Assembly: GCA_017694135.1 (NCBI GenBank) | Contig: JADING010000061.1 | Coordinates: 1 to 12,139 of the forward strand | DNA: 12,139 nt | Direction of reading: 5' to 3' | DNA from: Candidatus Scatoplasma merdavium | GTDB lineage: Bacteria; Bacillota_I; Bacilli_A; RFN20; CAG-288 | Program-made: the position numbers and the translations under genes | The notes under the pieces: model-generated | What the model saw: the letters and a program-made list of their open reading frames with translations, nothing else | Database searches by the model: none | What the model was told of the DNA's origin: nothing | Part shown: positions 1-6,152 of the stretch, one piece after another | Position numbering within the stretch: position 1 is the stretch's first letter | Layout: the number at the start of each line of letters is the position of its first letter

Positions 1-119
1 TAATAATCATCAAAACTGATAAAACCAACATCGTTTCTATCTATGCTCTCTAACGCTTTTCTGGTGATGTAAGTTTTACCAGAAGAACTCCCTCCACCAA
101 TCAGAACAATTTTAGCCAT
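1..119 (-). CDS. Uridine kinase-like P-loop kinase, N-terminal part (cut by window edge)
   Basis: Only the first 39 codons are present; the gene continues beyond the left edge. The protein starts MAKIVLIGGG and has a Walker A motif of the form GGSSSGKT at residues 9-16, followed near residue 35 by an ISFDDY segment. A GGxxSGKT loop close to the N-terminus with a DxYY-like motif 20-25 residues later is typical of the uridine kinase/phosphoribulokinase family, which phosphorylates uridine and cytidine in pyrimidine salvage. The ATG is preceded by a G-rich GGGGG stretch about 7 bases upstream that can act as ribosome binding site, and a TATAAT lies at 149-154 on this strand without a good -35. 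Another small-molecule kinase of the same fold cannot be excluded from so short a fragment. Confidence 0.6.
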   Translation of the reverse strand, partial: MAKIVLIGGGSSSGKTYITRKALESIDRNDVGFISFDDY

Positions 120-195
120 ATTAATACCCCCATCTTTTCTTATATATAATTATACCTATAAGAGAAATCTAATTTTTTAAAAGTTGTATATTATT

Positions 196-220
196 TTATT
201 TTTAATCAATTTAAAAATAA
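196..220. repeat. Perfect AT-only inverted repeat between divergent units
   Basis: TTATTTTTAA at 196-205 is followed by the 5-base spacer TCAAT and its exact reverse complement TTAAAAATAA at 211-220. The dyad contains only A and T in its arms. It lies between the minus-strand kinase gene and the promoter of the plus-strand tRNA operon, with the tRNA -35 about 27 bases downstream. It could be a protein-binding operator, an UP-like AT-rich element or chance in AT-rich DNA. The arms are not followed by a run of T long enough to make a convincing terminator. Confidence 0.5.
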
Positions 221-246
221 TTTCTTATATCAAACTAGCTCTCTAC

Positions 247-276
247 TTGACTAAAGGCTGTGTTTTAGAGTAATAT
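247..276 (+). promoter_or_regulatory. Sigma-A type promoter of the tRNA operon
   Basis: TTGACT at 247-252 and TAATAT at 271-276 are separated by 18 bases, close to the vegetative consensus. Transcription would start near 283, giving a leader of about 34 bases before tRNA-Ala at 317. The leader contains a short hairpin (CTGGGA at 285-290 with TTCCAG at 299-304). Upstream sequence is very AT-rich, as expected of a strong stable-RNA promoter. Confidence 0.7.
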
Positions 277-316
277 TAACCGCGCTGGGAATAAAACTTT
301 CCAGAAACATCTCGCT

Positions 317-389
317 GGGGCTGTAGCTCACCTGGTAGAGCGCCTCCATGGCATGGAGGAGGTAGCGAGTTCGATCCCCGTCAGCTCCA
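317..389 (+). tRNA. tRNA-Ala (anticodon GGC)
   Basis: A full cloverleaf of 73 bases can be folded: acceptor GGGGCTG with CAGCTCC, D arm GCTC/GAGC, anticodon stem CCTCC/GGAGG around loop ATGGCAT with anticodon GGC at 350-352, and a T arm with loop TTCGATC. The third acceptor pair is G3-U70, the main identity element for alanyl-tRNA synthetase, which supports the assignment independently of the anticodon. The T stem has one A-C mismatch (52-62). The discriminator is A and CCA is not encoded, so the CCA end must be added by the CCA-adding enzyme. First gene of a three-tRNA operon; seven T follow directly at 391-397. Confidence 0.95.
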
Positions 390-407
390 CTTTTTTTATA
401 TCTCAAT

Positions 408-480
408 GGCGGCGTAGCTCAGTTGGTAGAGCACTCGGTTCATACCCGATATGTCGAGGGTTCGATCCCCCCCGCCGCTA
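408..480 (+). tRNA. tRNA-Met, elongator (anticodon CAU)
   Basis: The 73-base cloverleaf has acceptor GGCGGCG with CGCCGCT (first pair G-U), D arm GCTC/GAGC, and anticodon loop TTCATAC with CAT at 441-443. The loop type and the acceptor sequence match the Bacillus elongator methionine tRNA pattern. It is not the initiator: it lacks the C1-A72 mismatch and the three consecutive G-C pairs next to the anticodon loop in initiator orientation. Small mismatches are seen at the base of the anticodon stem (C434, U450) and in the T stem (A457, C471). No CCA is encoded after discriminator A480. Confidence 0.9.
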
Positions 481-495
481 CTTAACTATAACCTC

Positions 496-568
496 GGATC
501 AGTAGCTCAATGGTTAGAGTCCCCGCCTCATAAGCGGGTCGTTACAGGTTCGAGTCCTGTCTGATCCA
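496..568 (+). tRNA. tRNA-Ile2 (anticodon CAU, expected to become lysidine-AU)
   Basis: A 73-base cloverleaf with fully paired acceptor GGATCAG/CTGATCC, D arm GCTC/GAGT, anticodon stem CCCGC/GCGGG, loop CTCATAA with CAT at 529-531, and T arm ACAGG/CCTGT. A CAU anticodon could mean elongator Met, initiator Met or Ile2. The G1-C72 pair and the anticodon-stem sequence argue against initiator. The loop CTCATAA differs from the elongator Met gene at 408-480 and fits the minor isoleucine tRNA that reads AUA after TilS converts C34 to lysidine. AUA reading matters in an AT-rich genome. CCA is not encoded. The Ile2 assignment is inference from loop and stem features. Confidence 0.78.
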
Positions 569-585
569 ATTAACTGACAATAATT

Positions 586-607
586 AGACTGCTCTGCGGT
601 CTTTTTT
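586..607 (+). terminator. Intrinsic terminator of the tRNA operon
   Basis: AGACTGC at 586-592 pairs with GCGGTCT at 596-602 (one G-T wobble) across a TCT loop, followed by six T at 602-607. It stops the tRNA transcript 18 bases after the last tRNA. The same hairpin faces the end of the minus-strand esterase gene at 618, so it may act in both directions, but on the minus strand it is followed only by AATTATT, a weak U-tract. Confidence 0.8.
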
Positions 608-617
608 ATTTAACTTT

Positions 618-1457
618 CTATTTCTTGTTGAAATAGATATAAGCATCTTTAAAATAAATTGCCCACTGATGTTCATCGTGAACGTATTTTTTATTTTGAG
701 CGGTAAAGATTCTATCTTCATCCCAACCGTTTTTTACCATGCGGTTTTTAAATCTTTTAACGTAAGGATAGAAAGTCTCTTCCATTCCAGTTCCACCAGA
801 CACAACCGCGAAGCGATATTTGTTTAAATAATTAGGTTCTTTTAATCTGTTAATAACAAAATTAAAGGCTTCATCGTTGCCGATTCCATTTTGATATTCA
901 TCATCTTTTTCGCTGTCTCCATATTTAAACATCGGAAAAGCGATAGAAAAAGCGTAACAGTTAGAAAATTCTTTTGGATAAAAACAAATTGAGGCTAAAG
1001 CCATAAGGCCACCCATTGAAGAACCACCGATGGACTTTCCTTCTCTGTCAGTCCGTACATTAAAGTTCTTTTCAACATAAGGTATGACCTTGTTGACTAA
1101 AAAGTCTAAGGTTATATCTCCTAAATAAGAGTATTCATCAACCTCTTTAGATGAAAAGTGCGGAAGATACTCCGATATTCTGTTTCTCGAACAATCGATA
1201 CCAATTACAACAGAAGGTTCACATCCTTGTTCTTCTAATTCAATTAAGGTTTCATCTATCTTCCACTCTTTGTGATAAGACGCCGTATATTCATCAAAAA
1301 GATTATTTCCATCAAACATGTAAATGACCTTAAATGGCTTGCTTGATTCTGAATATGATTTAGGCAAATAAACTCTAACTGTTCTTTTCTTTTTTGAAAG
1401 AAATCTCTTGTCTTCTAAAACAAAAGAAAGAACGTTACCAACAACAGTGTGTTCCAT
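618..1457 (-). CDS. Alpha/beta-hydrolase of the putative esterase family (Fes/esterase D type)
   Basis: The 279-residue protein has no signal peptide and should be cytoplasmic. The serine-hydrolase elbow GGSSMGG is at residues 144-150, with Ser147 the likely nucleophile. His263 in the DEHQW segment near the C-terminus is the likely catalytic histidine; the acid is not certain. The N-terminal strands (RVYLPKSY, then VIYMFDGNNLF near 44-54) and the ISEYLPHF region fit the PF00756 esterase family, whose members cleave carboxylic or thioester substrates including S-formylglutathione, trilactone siderophores and acetylated sugars. The true substrate cannot be told from sequence. The gene starts 8 bases after prs ends and is the last gene of the ispE-prs series. 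Its ribosome binding site is poor (GAAGAAA-like), so translation may be coupled to prs. Confidence 0.85.
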   Translation of the reverse strand: MEHTVVGNVLSFVLEDKRFLSKKKRTVRVYLPKSYSESSKPFKVIYMFDGNNLFDEYTASYHKEWKIDETLIELEEQGCEPSVVIGIDCSRNRISEYLPHFSSKEVDEYSYLGDITLDFLVNKVIPYVEKNFNVRTDREGKSIGGSSMGGLMALASICFYPKEFSNCYAFSIAFPMFKYGDSEKDDEYQNGIGNDEAFNFVINRLKEPNYLNKYRFAVVSGGTGMEETFYPYVKRFKNRMVKNGWDEDRIFTAQNKKYVHDEHQWAIYFKDAYIYFNKK

Positions 1458-1465
1458 AAACGCAG

Positions 1466-2464
1466 CTATTTCTTCGTAACTAAATGCTTGTTGTTAATAG
1501 TTCCATTATCGCCGTAAGTCTCATAGATCAAGGAAAGAGGCTGATCAGTAGCGATACGAGTAATAACTTGAGCGAGCATCGGCGCTAAAGAAACGACATG
1601 GACAAAAGGAAGTGAAAGCATCTTCTCTGAAAGAGGAATAGAATCAGTCACTAATATCTCATCGAATATACCAGAAGACAAAAGCTCGTAAGCCGGATTT
1701 GAGAAAACACCGTGGACCGCAGCAATTTTAACCGATTTCGCCCCAGAAGCTTTCAAAGCGCGAGCTCCATTAACCGCTGATCTGGCGGTATCAATCATAT
1801 CGTCAACCATATAGCAGTCTTTATCTTTAATATCACCGATAATGTTCATGACCTCGGGTTCTAATCTCGCGTTGCGTCTTTTATCAATAATAGCGATAGG
1901 AGCATCAAAGAACTCCGCTAGAGTTCTCGCCCTTTCAACACCGCCGTGGTCAGGAGAAACAACAACAATATTAGATAGATCTTTAGTGTTTGTCCTGATG
2001 TATTGACCTAACAAATTGATAGCGGTCAAATCATCGACCAAACAATTGAAGAACCCTTGGATCTGCGAAGCGTGGAGATTAACAGTAATGATTCTATCCA
2101 TGCCAGCGGTAGAGCAAAGATGGGCTACCAAGCAAGCGGTAATAGGCTGACGCGGCTTAGACTTCCTATCCTGTCTAGCGTAACCAAAATACGGAATAAT
2201 AACATTGATTTGTCGCGCTGAAGAACGTTTGATAGCATCGACAAAAATAAGCAACTCCATCAAATTTTCGTTAACTGGAGGACAAGTCGATTGAAGAATA
2301 TAAACGTCTTTCCCACGGACCGATTCTAAAGGCTCACAGATAACTTCCCCAGAAGGAAACCTTTTAATAGATCTCTCCCCTAAATGAATCCCGGAAAGTT
2401 TCGCGACATTTTCCGCAAGTTCGCGGTTTGCTTCCAAAGAAAAAAGTACGGCGTTTTGTAACAT
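1466..2464 (-). CDS. prs: Ribose-phosphate pyrophosphokinase (PRPP synthetase)
   Basis: Makes 5-phosphoribosyl-1-pyrophosphate from ribose 5-phosphate and ATP, the precursor of purines, pyrimidines, NAD, His and Trp. The 332 residues include the RQDRK segment (97-101), catalytic His131 in NLHASQIQGFF, HGGVERAR (173-180), catalytic-loop DKRR (195-198) and the PRPP loop VDDMIDTARS (220-229). In typical class I enzymes this loop reads DDxIDTAGT; here Gly is Arg228 and Thr is Ser229. The C-terminus runs about 15 residues past the usual length of about 317. The start is fixed by AAAGGAGG with 7-base spacing, which overlaps the ispE stop codon. In B. subtilis prs also lies downstream of ispE, but with purR, spoVG and glmU between them. 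Confidence 0.96.
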   Translation of the reverse strand: MLQNAVLFSLEANRELAENVAKLSGIHLGERSIKRFPSGEVICEPLESVRGKDVYILQSTCPPVNENLMELLIFVDAIKRSSARQINVIIPYFGYARQDRKSKPRQPITACLVAHLCSTAGMDRIITVNLHASQIQGFFNCLVDDLTAINLLGQYIRTNTKDLSNIVVVSPDHGGVERARTLAEFFDAPIAIIDKRRNARLEPEVMNIIGDIKDKDCYMVDDMIDTARSAVNGARALKASGAKSVKIAAVHGVFSNPAYELLSSGIFDEILVTDSIPLSEKMLSLPFVHVVSLAPMLAQVITRIATDQPLSLIYETYGDNGTINNKHLVTKK

Positions 2465-2471
2465 TATTTGT

Positions 2472-2479
2472 CCTCCTTT
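2472..2479 (-). promoter_or_regulatory. Strong Shine-Dalgarno of prs overlapping the ispE stop
   Basis: On the minus strand AAAGGAGG lies 7 bases before the prs ATG, and its first two A are the last two bases of the ispE TAA (2478-2480). A ribosome finishing ispE sits on the prs initiation site, which suggests coupled translation and high prs output. Confidence 0.85.
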
Positions 2480-3368
2480 ACCTGTTTAAAAGCTTTGAAA
2501 ATATACTCCTTTTCTTAACGCAATCAGTTTCAGTAACATAAACCGAATGCGTATCATCGTTAAACTCTTTAGCGGCAGAGACAACCTTTTCTTTATCTTT
2601 TGATAAAGCAAAAACCGTTGAACCAGAGCCAGACATCATTACCTTTTTAAAACCTAACGAGCGCATCTTATCAATGATATTTTGAATTTCTGGACATGCA
2701 TAAATAGCGGCGTTCTGCAATCCGTTTTTCATATTTGCCTCAATAAGTTCATCATTGTTAGTTTCAAGCCCCTTAATGAGCTCGGATATATTTGGTTTAT
2801 CTTTTTCCATAGTATCAGCAAGCTGATAAACGCCCTTAGTAGATAAACCGACCGATGGTTGAACTAACAAAACATTCCAATCAGTATTAACATTAATCGT
2901 TTCTAAAACTTCTCCTTTATCGGTAAGTCTCATGGGTTTATTAAACAAACAGTAAGGGACATCAGAGCCAACAGTAATAGCGACATCTATTTTTTCTTTG
3001 TCGCTCATTTTGAGCTTAAACATCTTATTTAAACCATTAATAACCGCCGCCGCATCAGCCGAACCACCAGCCAATCCAGCTTCGATAGGTATCCTTTTAA
3101 AAATCTTAATTCTCAGCGACTTATCAAAGTGATATTTTTCTTTCATCGCACGGTAAGCCACGTAAACCAGGTTCGATTCGTCGCATATGACAGACATATC
3201 ATCACAAGTGACATAAGTTCCGTACTTCTTAGGATACATCTCAATTTGAATGTTATCATGCAACTTTAAAGGAAGAGTCACAATATCGATATTGTGATAC
3301 CCATCTTCTCTTTTATCTAAAACATCGATAGCGAGATTGATTTTAGCCGGAGCCTTAATAGTTATCAT
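2478..3368 (-). CDS. ispE: 4-diphosphocytidyl-2-C-methyl-D-erythritol kinase (MEP pathway)
   Basis: Phosphorylates CDP-methylerythritol with ATP, the fourth step of the MEP route to isopentenyl diphosphate. The 296-residue GHMP kinase has the APAKINL start (residues 6-12, catalytic Lys9), the ATP loop PIEAGLAGGSADA at 94-106, catalytic Asp136 in GSDVPYC and the C-terminal MSGSGST at 245-251. All key residues are present and the length is normal. The start is supported by the conserved spacing from Met to APAKINL. No Shine-Dalgarno is visible in the 20 bases upstream, and a possible -10 (TAAAAT, 3378-3383) lies so close that the transcript may be nearly leaderless. It is the first gene of ispE-prs-esterase and is divergent from the gene at 3530. 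Its product feeds undecaprenyl phosphate, the lipid the two neighbouring glycosyltransferases would use. Confidence 0.95.
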   Translation of the reverse strand: MITIKAPAKINLAIDVLDKREDGYHNIDIVTLPLKLHDNIQIEMYPKKYGTYVTCDDMSVICDESNLVYVAYRAMKEKYHFDKSLRIKIFKRIPIEAGLAGGSADAAAVINGLNKMFKLKMSDKEKIDVAITVGSDVPYCLFNKPMRLTDKGEVLETINVNTDWNVLLVQPSVGLSTKGVYQLADTMEKDKPNISELIKGLETNNDELIEANMKNGLQNAAIYACPEIQNIIDKMRSLGFKKVMMSGSGSTVFALSKDKEKVVSAAKEFNDDTHSVYVTETDCVKKRSIFSKLLNR

Positions 3369-3377
3369 TGCAAGTCT

Positions 3378-3407
3378 ATTTTACTATTATTACAACAGCA
3401 AAGTTAA
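3378..3407 (-). promoter_or_regulatory. Candidate promoter of ispE-prs-esterase with very short leader
   Basis: Reading the minus strand, TTAACT (3402-3407) and TAAAAT (3378-3383) are 18 bases apart. Initiation about 7 bases after the -10 would leave only 2-4 bases before the ispE ATG at 3368. A second candidate -35, TTGAAA, lies further upstream but lacks a matching -10. The assignment is tentative. Confidence 0.35.
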
Positions 3408-3450
3408 CAATTATTTCAAAAAGCCCATCCTTTCACTAACAAACTTTTTA

Positions 3451-3480
3451 TTGAACATATATTAAAAAGAAATTTATAAT
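3451..3480 (+). promoter_or_regulatory. Sigma-A type promoter of the GT-C glycosyltransferase gene
   Basis: TTGAAC at 3451-3456 and a perfect TATAAT at 3475-3480 are separated by 18 bases. Expected start is near 3487, giving a leader of about 43 bases that contains the inverted repeat at 3493-3512. Confidence 0.7.
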
Positions 3481-3492
3481 AAACATGTTACA

Positions 3493-3512
3493 AACAAGTT
3501 GAAAAACTTGTT
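3493..3512 (+). promoter_or_regulatory. Perfect 8-bp stem with GAAA loop at the mRNA 5' end
   Basis: AACAAGTT (3493-3500), GAAA (3501-3504) and AACTTGTT (3505-3512) form a perfect hairpin starting about six bases after the predicted transcription start. GAAA is a GNRA tetraloop. No T-run follows, so it is not a terminator. It could protect the 5' end, regulate translation, or be the DNA operator of a dimeric repressor just downstream of the promoter. Confidence 0.6.
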
Positions 3513-3529
3513 CAATCAATTGAGGTCCC

Positions 3530-4894
3530 ATGAATAAAATATTGGAAAAAACAAAAACAATTTGGAATATTACCAAAGAAAAAGTGTCGAAGTTTAACGA
3601 CTTTTTCTTGATGCATTTCCACAAGCACGATACGATTATTTACATTGCTATTGTTACTATTTTAAGCTTGCTAGTAAGATTGTATTTATTTCCAAACGTC
3701 AAAGGTGACTATACAAACTTTTTAAAAAATTGGTATTTGACATATTTAAATGAAGGTGTTTCCGCCCTTGGAAAAAGGATAGGAGATTATACTCCGTGTT
3801 ACAATTATCTCCTTTATTTCCTTTCACTTTTTAAACTGCAACCTGAAAACACATTCACTTTGTTTTCTCAACAATGTGATCCAGTACTGTTTGGAATTAA
3901 AACTATTTCTACGGTTTTTGATTACGGAATGGCTGTTTACGCGTATTTTATTGGCAAAGAATTTTTCAAAGATAAATTAAAACCCATCTTTATTTATGCT
4001 CTGACAATCTTTGGTCTAACCGTTGTTTTAAACTCCGCTATGTGGGGACAATGCGATAGTATATACGTTTTCTTTATTACCGGTAGTATCTATTATTTAA
4101 TTAAAAGCAAACAACAACCGGTACTATCTACTTTCATGCTAAGTATGGCTTTCTGTTTTAAGCTTCAAACCGTGTTTGTTTTACCGGTGTTTTTAATTCT
4201 CTACTTAAAAAAACAATACAAGCTGCATTACTTGCTTTTAGTACCTGTGGTATATGTTGTTGCTGGTTTACCAGCGTGTTTCGCGGCTGGGAGTAATTTT
4301 GGCGATAGATTTTCATCTATGATTAGCACTTATTTCAATCAATTAGATAGCTATACCCAAGTAACTTTAAATACTGGTACATTCTACGCTTTAATTTTCA
4401 CCAACTTTAAAGACGAAACTTTCATTTCAAGTTTAGCGATTTTCTTAACATTATTTATTAACGGAACCTTGATTTTTATTTTCCAAAGATTTAAAAAACC
4501 TTTCAGCGGCAAAACCATATTTAAATTGTTTGTTTTATTTGCAATGACTATGCCGTATTTTATGCCACACATGCACGAAAGATATTTCTACTTGAACGAC
4601 ATTATAATTGTTATTTATGCCTTTATTAATTTCAAAAAATTCTACGTGGCAATTTTAGCAATATTGAATTCAATGATTGGGTATATGGTCTACTTATGGA
4701 ACGTTCCGTTTATTCCTGTTGTCCCTGTTGATGGATCAATAACCGATTACACAAAAGCTGCATCATTTAGGTTTGGAGCTGCTGTGTTTCTCGTTTCAAT
4801 AATTATCGTTTTTAAAGATTTATTTAAAGAATTATCTGACGAAGATAAACTTATTGATAAACCTTTAGAGCAGGAAATACAAAACTTAAATTGA
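3530..4894 (+). CDS. Polytopic GT-C glycosyltransferase, Gpi18/COG5542-like
   Basis: A 454-residue integral membrane protein with many hydrophobic segments (first at about 35-55, last at about 415-428) and a charged cytoplasmic C-terminus. Diagnostic segments are GDYTNF at 59-64 after the first membrane span, GDYTP at 85-89, WGQCDS at 172-177 and HMHERYF at 347-353. A GDY-type acidic motif in the first outer loop with WGQxDS and HERYxY is characteristic of GT-C enzymes related to the Gpi18/PIG-M mannosyltransferases (COG5542), which take a sugar from a polyprenyl-phosphate donor and act on the outer face. Acceptor and sugar are unknown. The ATG has a GAGG site only 4 bases upstream, closer than ideal. 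It is transcribed alone from its own promoter and converges on a GT2 gene that could supply its lipid-linked donor. Confidence 0.8.
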   Translation: MNKILEKTKTIWNITKEKVSKFNDFFLMHFHKHDTIIYIAIVTILSLLVRLYLFPNVKGDYTNFLKNWYLTYLNEGVSALGKRIGDYTPCYNYLLYFLSLFKLQPENTFTLFSQQCDPVLFGIKTISTVFDYGMAVYAYFIGKEFFKDKLKPIFIYALTIFGLTVVLNSAMWGQCDSIYVFFITGSIYYLIKSKQQPVLSTFMLSMAFCFKLQTVFVLPVFLILYLKKQYKLHYLLLVPVVYVVAGLPACFAAGSNFGDRFSSMISTYFNQLDSYTQVTLNTGTFYALIFTNFKDETFISSLAIFLTLFINGTLIFIFQRFKKPFSGKTIFKLFVLFAMTMPYFMPHMHERYFYLNDIIIVIYAFINFKKFYVAILAILNSMIGYMVYLWNVPFIPVVPVDGSITDYTKAASFRFGAAVFLVSIIIVFKDLFKELSDEDKLIDKPLEQEIQNLN

Positions 4895-4950
4895 AACGAA
4901 AATCTCATTTCATAAATAAAACCCAAGCTAAAAGAAAACCTGTTAATTGA

Positions 4951-4983
4951 TGAAATCAAACATGCAAAGATAGTTTGTTTTCA
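4951..4983. terminator. Possible weak bidirectional terminator between convergent genes
   Basis: TGAAA-T-CAAAC (4951-4961) can pair with GTTTG-T-TTTCA (4973-4983) with one T-T mismatch and an 11-base loop. It sits in the 118-base gap between two convergent glycosyltransferase genes, where a shared terminator is expected. The stem is AT-rich, and its T-run is part of the stem, so the call is weak. Confidence 0.35.
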
Positions 4984-5012
4984 GTTTGAAATATTTATTG
5001 TTTAATGAAGTA

Positions 5013-6041
5013 TTACTCAGCTTTTTCTTCTTTAGAGTTCTTTACTGATTGTTCAGAATCAAATTTTTCACCTATTAGATAAGTGGGTCTATGCTGGGTA
5101 TTAGTATGCATGACTTTCAAATACATACAAGGAACATATAAAATGACCGCAACAAGACCAACAATTAAAGCGGCTAAGAAAAACATTGTGGCATATTCTA
5201 CGCAGTCTAAGGCAGAAGTCATTCTTAAAACTTCAGCAGCAGTTGCATAAGGATCATTTATCCCGCTTTTAAAATATCCGAAGCAAATTAAGCAGGCTAA
5301 CGCTCCTAATCCGCCAATTACTGATAAAATAACGCCAATTTTAACTACTAAATTAAGAAGCCTATTAGTGGCGTTAACTATTGTTCTTTCTGCTAAATCC
5401 AACAGTTTTAAAAGATTGTATTTAGTTTTCCCCGCTTCTCTTGGTTGTCTTTCAAATTGAACGTTGCAAGTTTTAAGTCCAACAAAAGGAACCTCTGTTC
5501 TTAAAACTCTGTCTGATTCAGGCAAAGAGTTTAAATAATCCAGAGCTTTTCTTGAAATTAAACGGTACATTGAAACGTTAGGGGGTATAACTTCTTTACC
5601 AGCAATTTTATTAACAAATTTATAGAATAGTCCCGCGCTCTCCTTTTTAAAGATAGTGTCTGTTTCTCTTTTTGAACGCTGAGGATTAACAACGTCGTAT
5701 CCTTCTTCGTATTTTTTAAGCAATTCAAAAATAAGTTCAGGGGGATCTTGCATATCGCAATCAATAGGTATAGCAACATCTCCGCTCGCTTCTTTCAATC
5801 CAGCAGCTAGTGCTGCATCTTGTCCAAAGTTTTTAGAAAGTGAAATATAAGAGATTCTATCAGAATTCTTTGACGCCTCTCTTAAAATATCTAAAGTTTT
5901 ATCCTTTGATCCATCATTTACATAAACGAAGTCAAAGGTGTACTTTTCATCGTTTTTAAACAATTCTTCCGCTTTCTTTAAAAAAAGAGGTAGCATCTCT
6001 TCTTCGTTATAGCACGGGACAATAATAGTTACTCTAGTCAT
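5013..6041 (-). CDS. Polyprenyl-phosphate glycosyltransferase, GT2 family (GtrB/DPM1-like)
   Basis: Expected to transfer a sugar from a nucleotide donor to undecaprenyl phosphate at the inner face of the membrane. The 342 residues have a GT-A domain with VPCYNEEE (8-15), NDGSKDKT (42-49), the metal-binding DCDMQDPP (94-101), and RQPREAGKTKYN (198-209). Two membrane helices follow (about 231-256 and 284-308), then a charged tail. This is the layout of GtrB, CsbB and bacterial DPM1 homologues. A TTG at 6059 could extend the frame by six residues, but the ATG at 6041 is preferred because AAGAGGA lies 6 bases upstream and the VTIIVPCYNEE strand should begin the protein. The gene has its own extended -10 promoter. 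The sugar is unknown. It converges with the GT-C gene, the natural user of such a donor. Confidence 0.9.
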   Translation of the reverse strand: MTRVTIIVPCYNEEEMLPLFLKKAEELFKNDEKYTFDFVYVNDGSKDKTLDILREASKNSDRISYISLSKNFGQDAALAAGLKEASGDVAIPIDCDMQDPPELIFELLKKYEEGYDVVNPQRSKRETDTIFKKESAGLFYKFVNKIAGKEVIPPNVSMYRLISRKALDYLNSLPESDRVLRTEVPFVGLKTCNVQFERQPREAGKTKYNLLKLLDLAERTIVNATNRLLNLVVKIGVILSVIGGLGALACLICFGYFKSGINDPYATAAEVLRMTSALDCVEYATMFFLAALIVGLVAVILYVPCMYLKVMHTNTQHRPTYLIGEKFDSEQSVKNSKEEKAE

Positions 6042-6047
6042 AAAAAA

Positions 6048-6054
6048 TCCTCTT
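6048..6054 (-). promoter_or_regulatory. Shine-Dalgarno that fixes the GT2 start
   Basis: AAGAGGA on the minus strand lies 6 bases before the ATG at 6041. The in-frame TTG at 6059 has no such site and falls inside the -10 region, so the downstream ATG is the start. Confidence 0.75.
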
Positions 6055-6058
6055 AACA

Positions 6059-6067
6059 ATTATAGCA
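6059..6067 (-). promoter_or_regulatory. Extended -10 promoter of the GT2 gene
   Basis: On the minus strand TGCTATAAT (extended TGn plus perfect -10 hexamer at 6059-6064) precedes the gene. No good -35 is present at 16-18 bases, which extended -10 promoters tolerate. Initiation near 6053 gives a leader of about a dozen bases that starts at the ribosome binding site. The remaining gap up to the rsmA stop at 6153 shows no convincing terminator for the rsmA operon. Confidence 0.6.
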
Positions 6068-6152
6068 CGCGTCTAAACTCGTCATTTGATTTAATATAAA
6101 ATGTCATTTATATAATTAGGCTTTCTTTCAACTTAATTTAAGACTAAAAAGT

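Noticed and set aside
391..397. Seven-T run after tRNA-Ala as a terminator
   Set aside because: No separate hairpin precedes it; the acceptor stem is part of the tRNA, and the next tRNA follows within 18 bases, so the cluster is most likely one transcript.
496..568. CAU tRNA read as initiator tRNA-fMet
   Set aside because: The first acceptor pair is G-C rather than the C-A mismatch, and the anticodon stem lacks the initiator GGG/CCC pairs.
3369..3529. Replication origin in the divergent intergenic region
   Set aside because: No DnaA-box-like TTATNCACA repeats are seen; the gap is explained by two divergent promoters and a hairpin.
4384..4959. Minus-strand open frames at 4384-4572 and 4747-4959
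   Set aside because: Both are mostly antisense to the GT-C membrane protein, whose motifs and start signals are clear, and neither resembles a known protein.
5558..5779. Second minus-strand open frame within the GT2 gene
   Set aside because: It is an alternative frame inside a coding sequence with intact GT2 motifs.
6042..6059. TTG at 6059 as start of the GT2 gene
   Set aside because: It adds residues before the natural first strand, has no ribosome binding site, and overlaps the -10 and the real Shine-Dalgarno.
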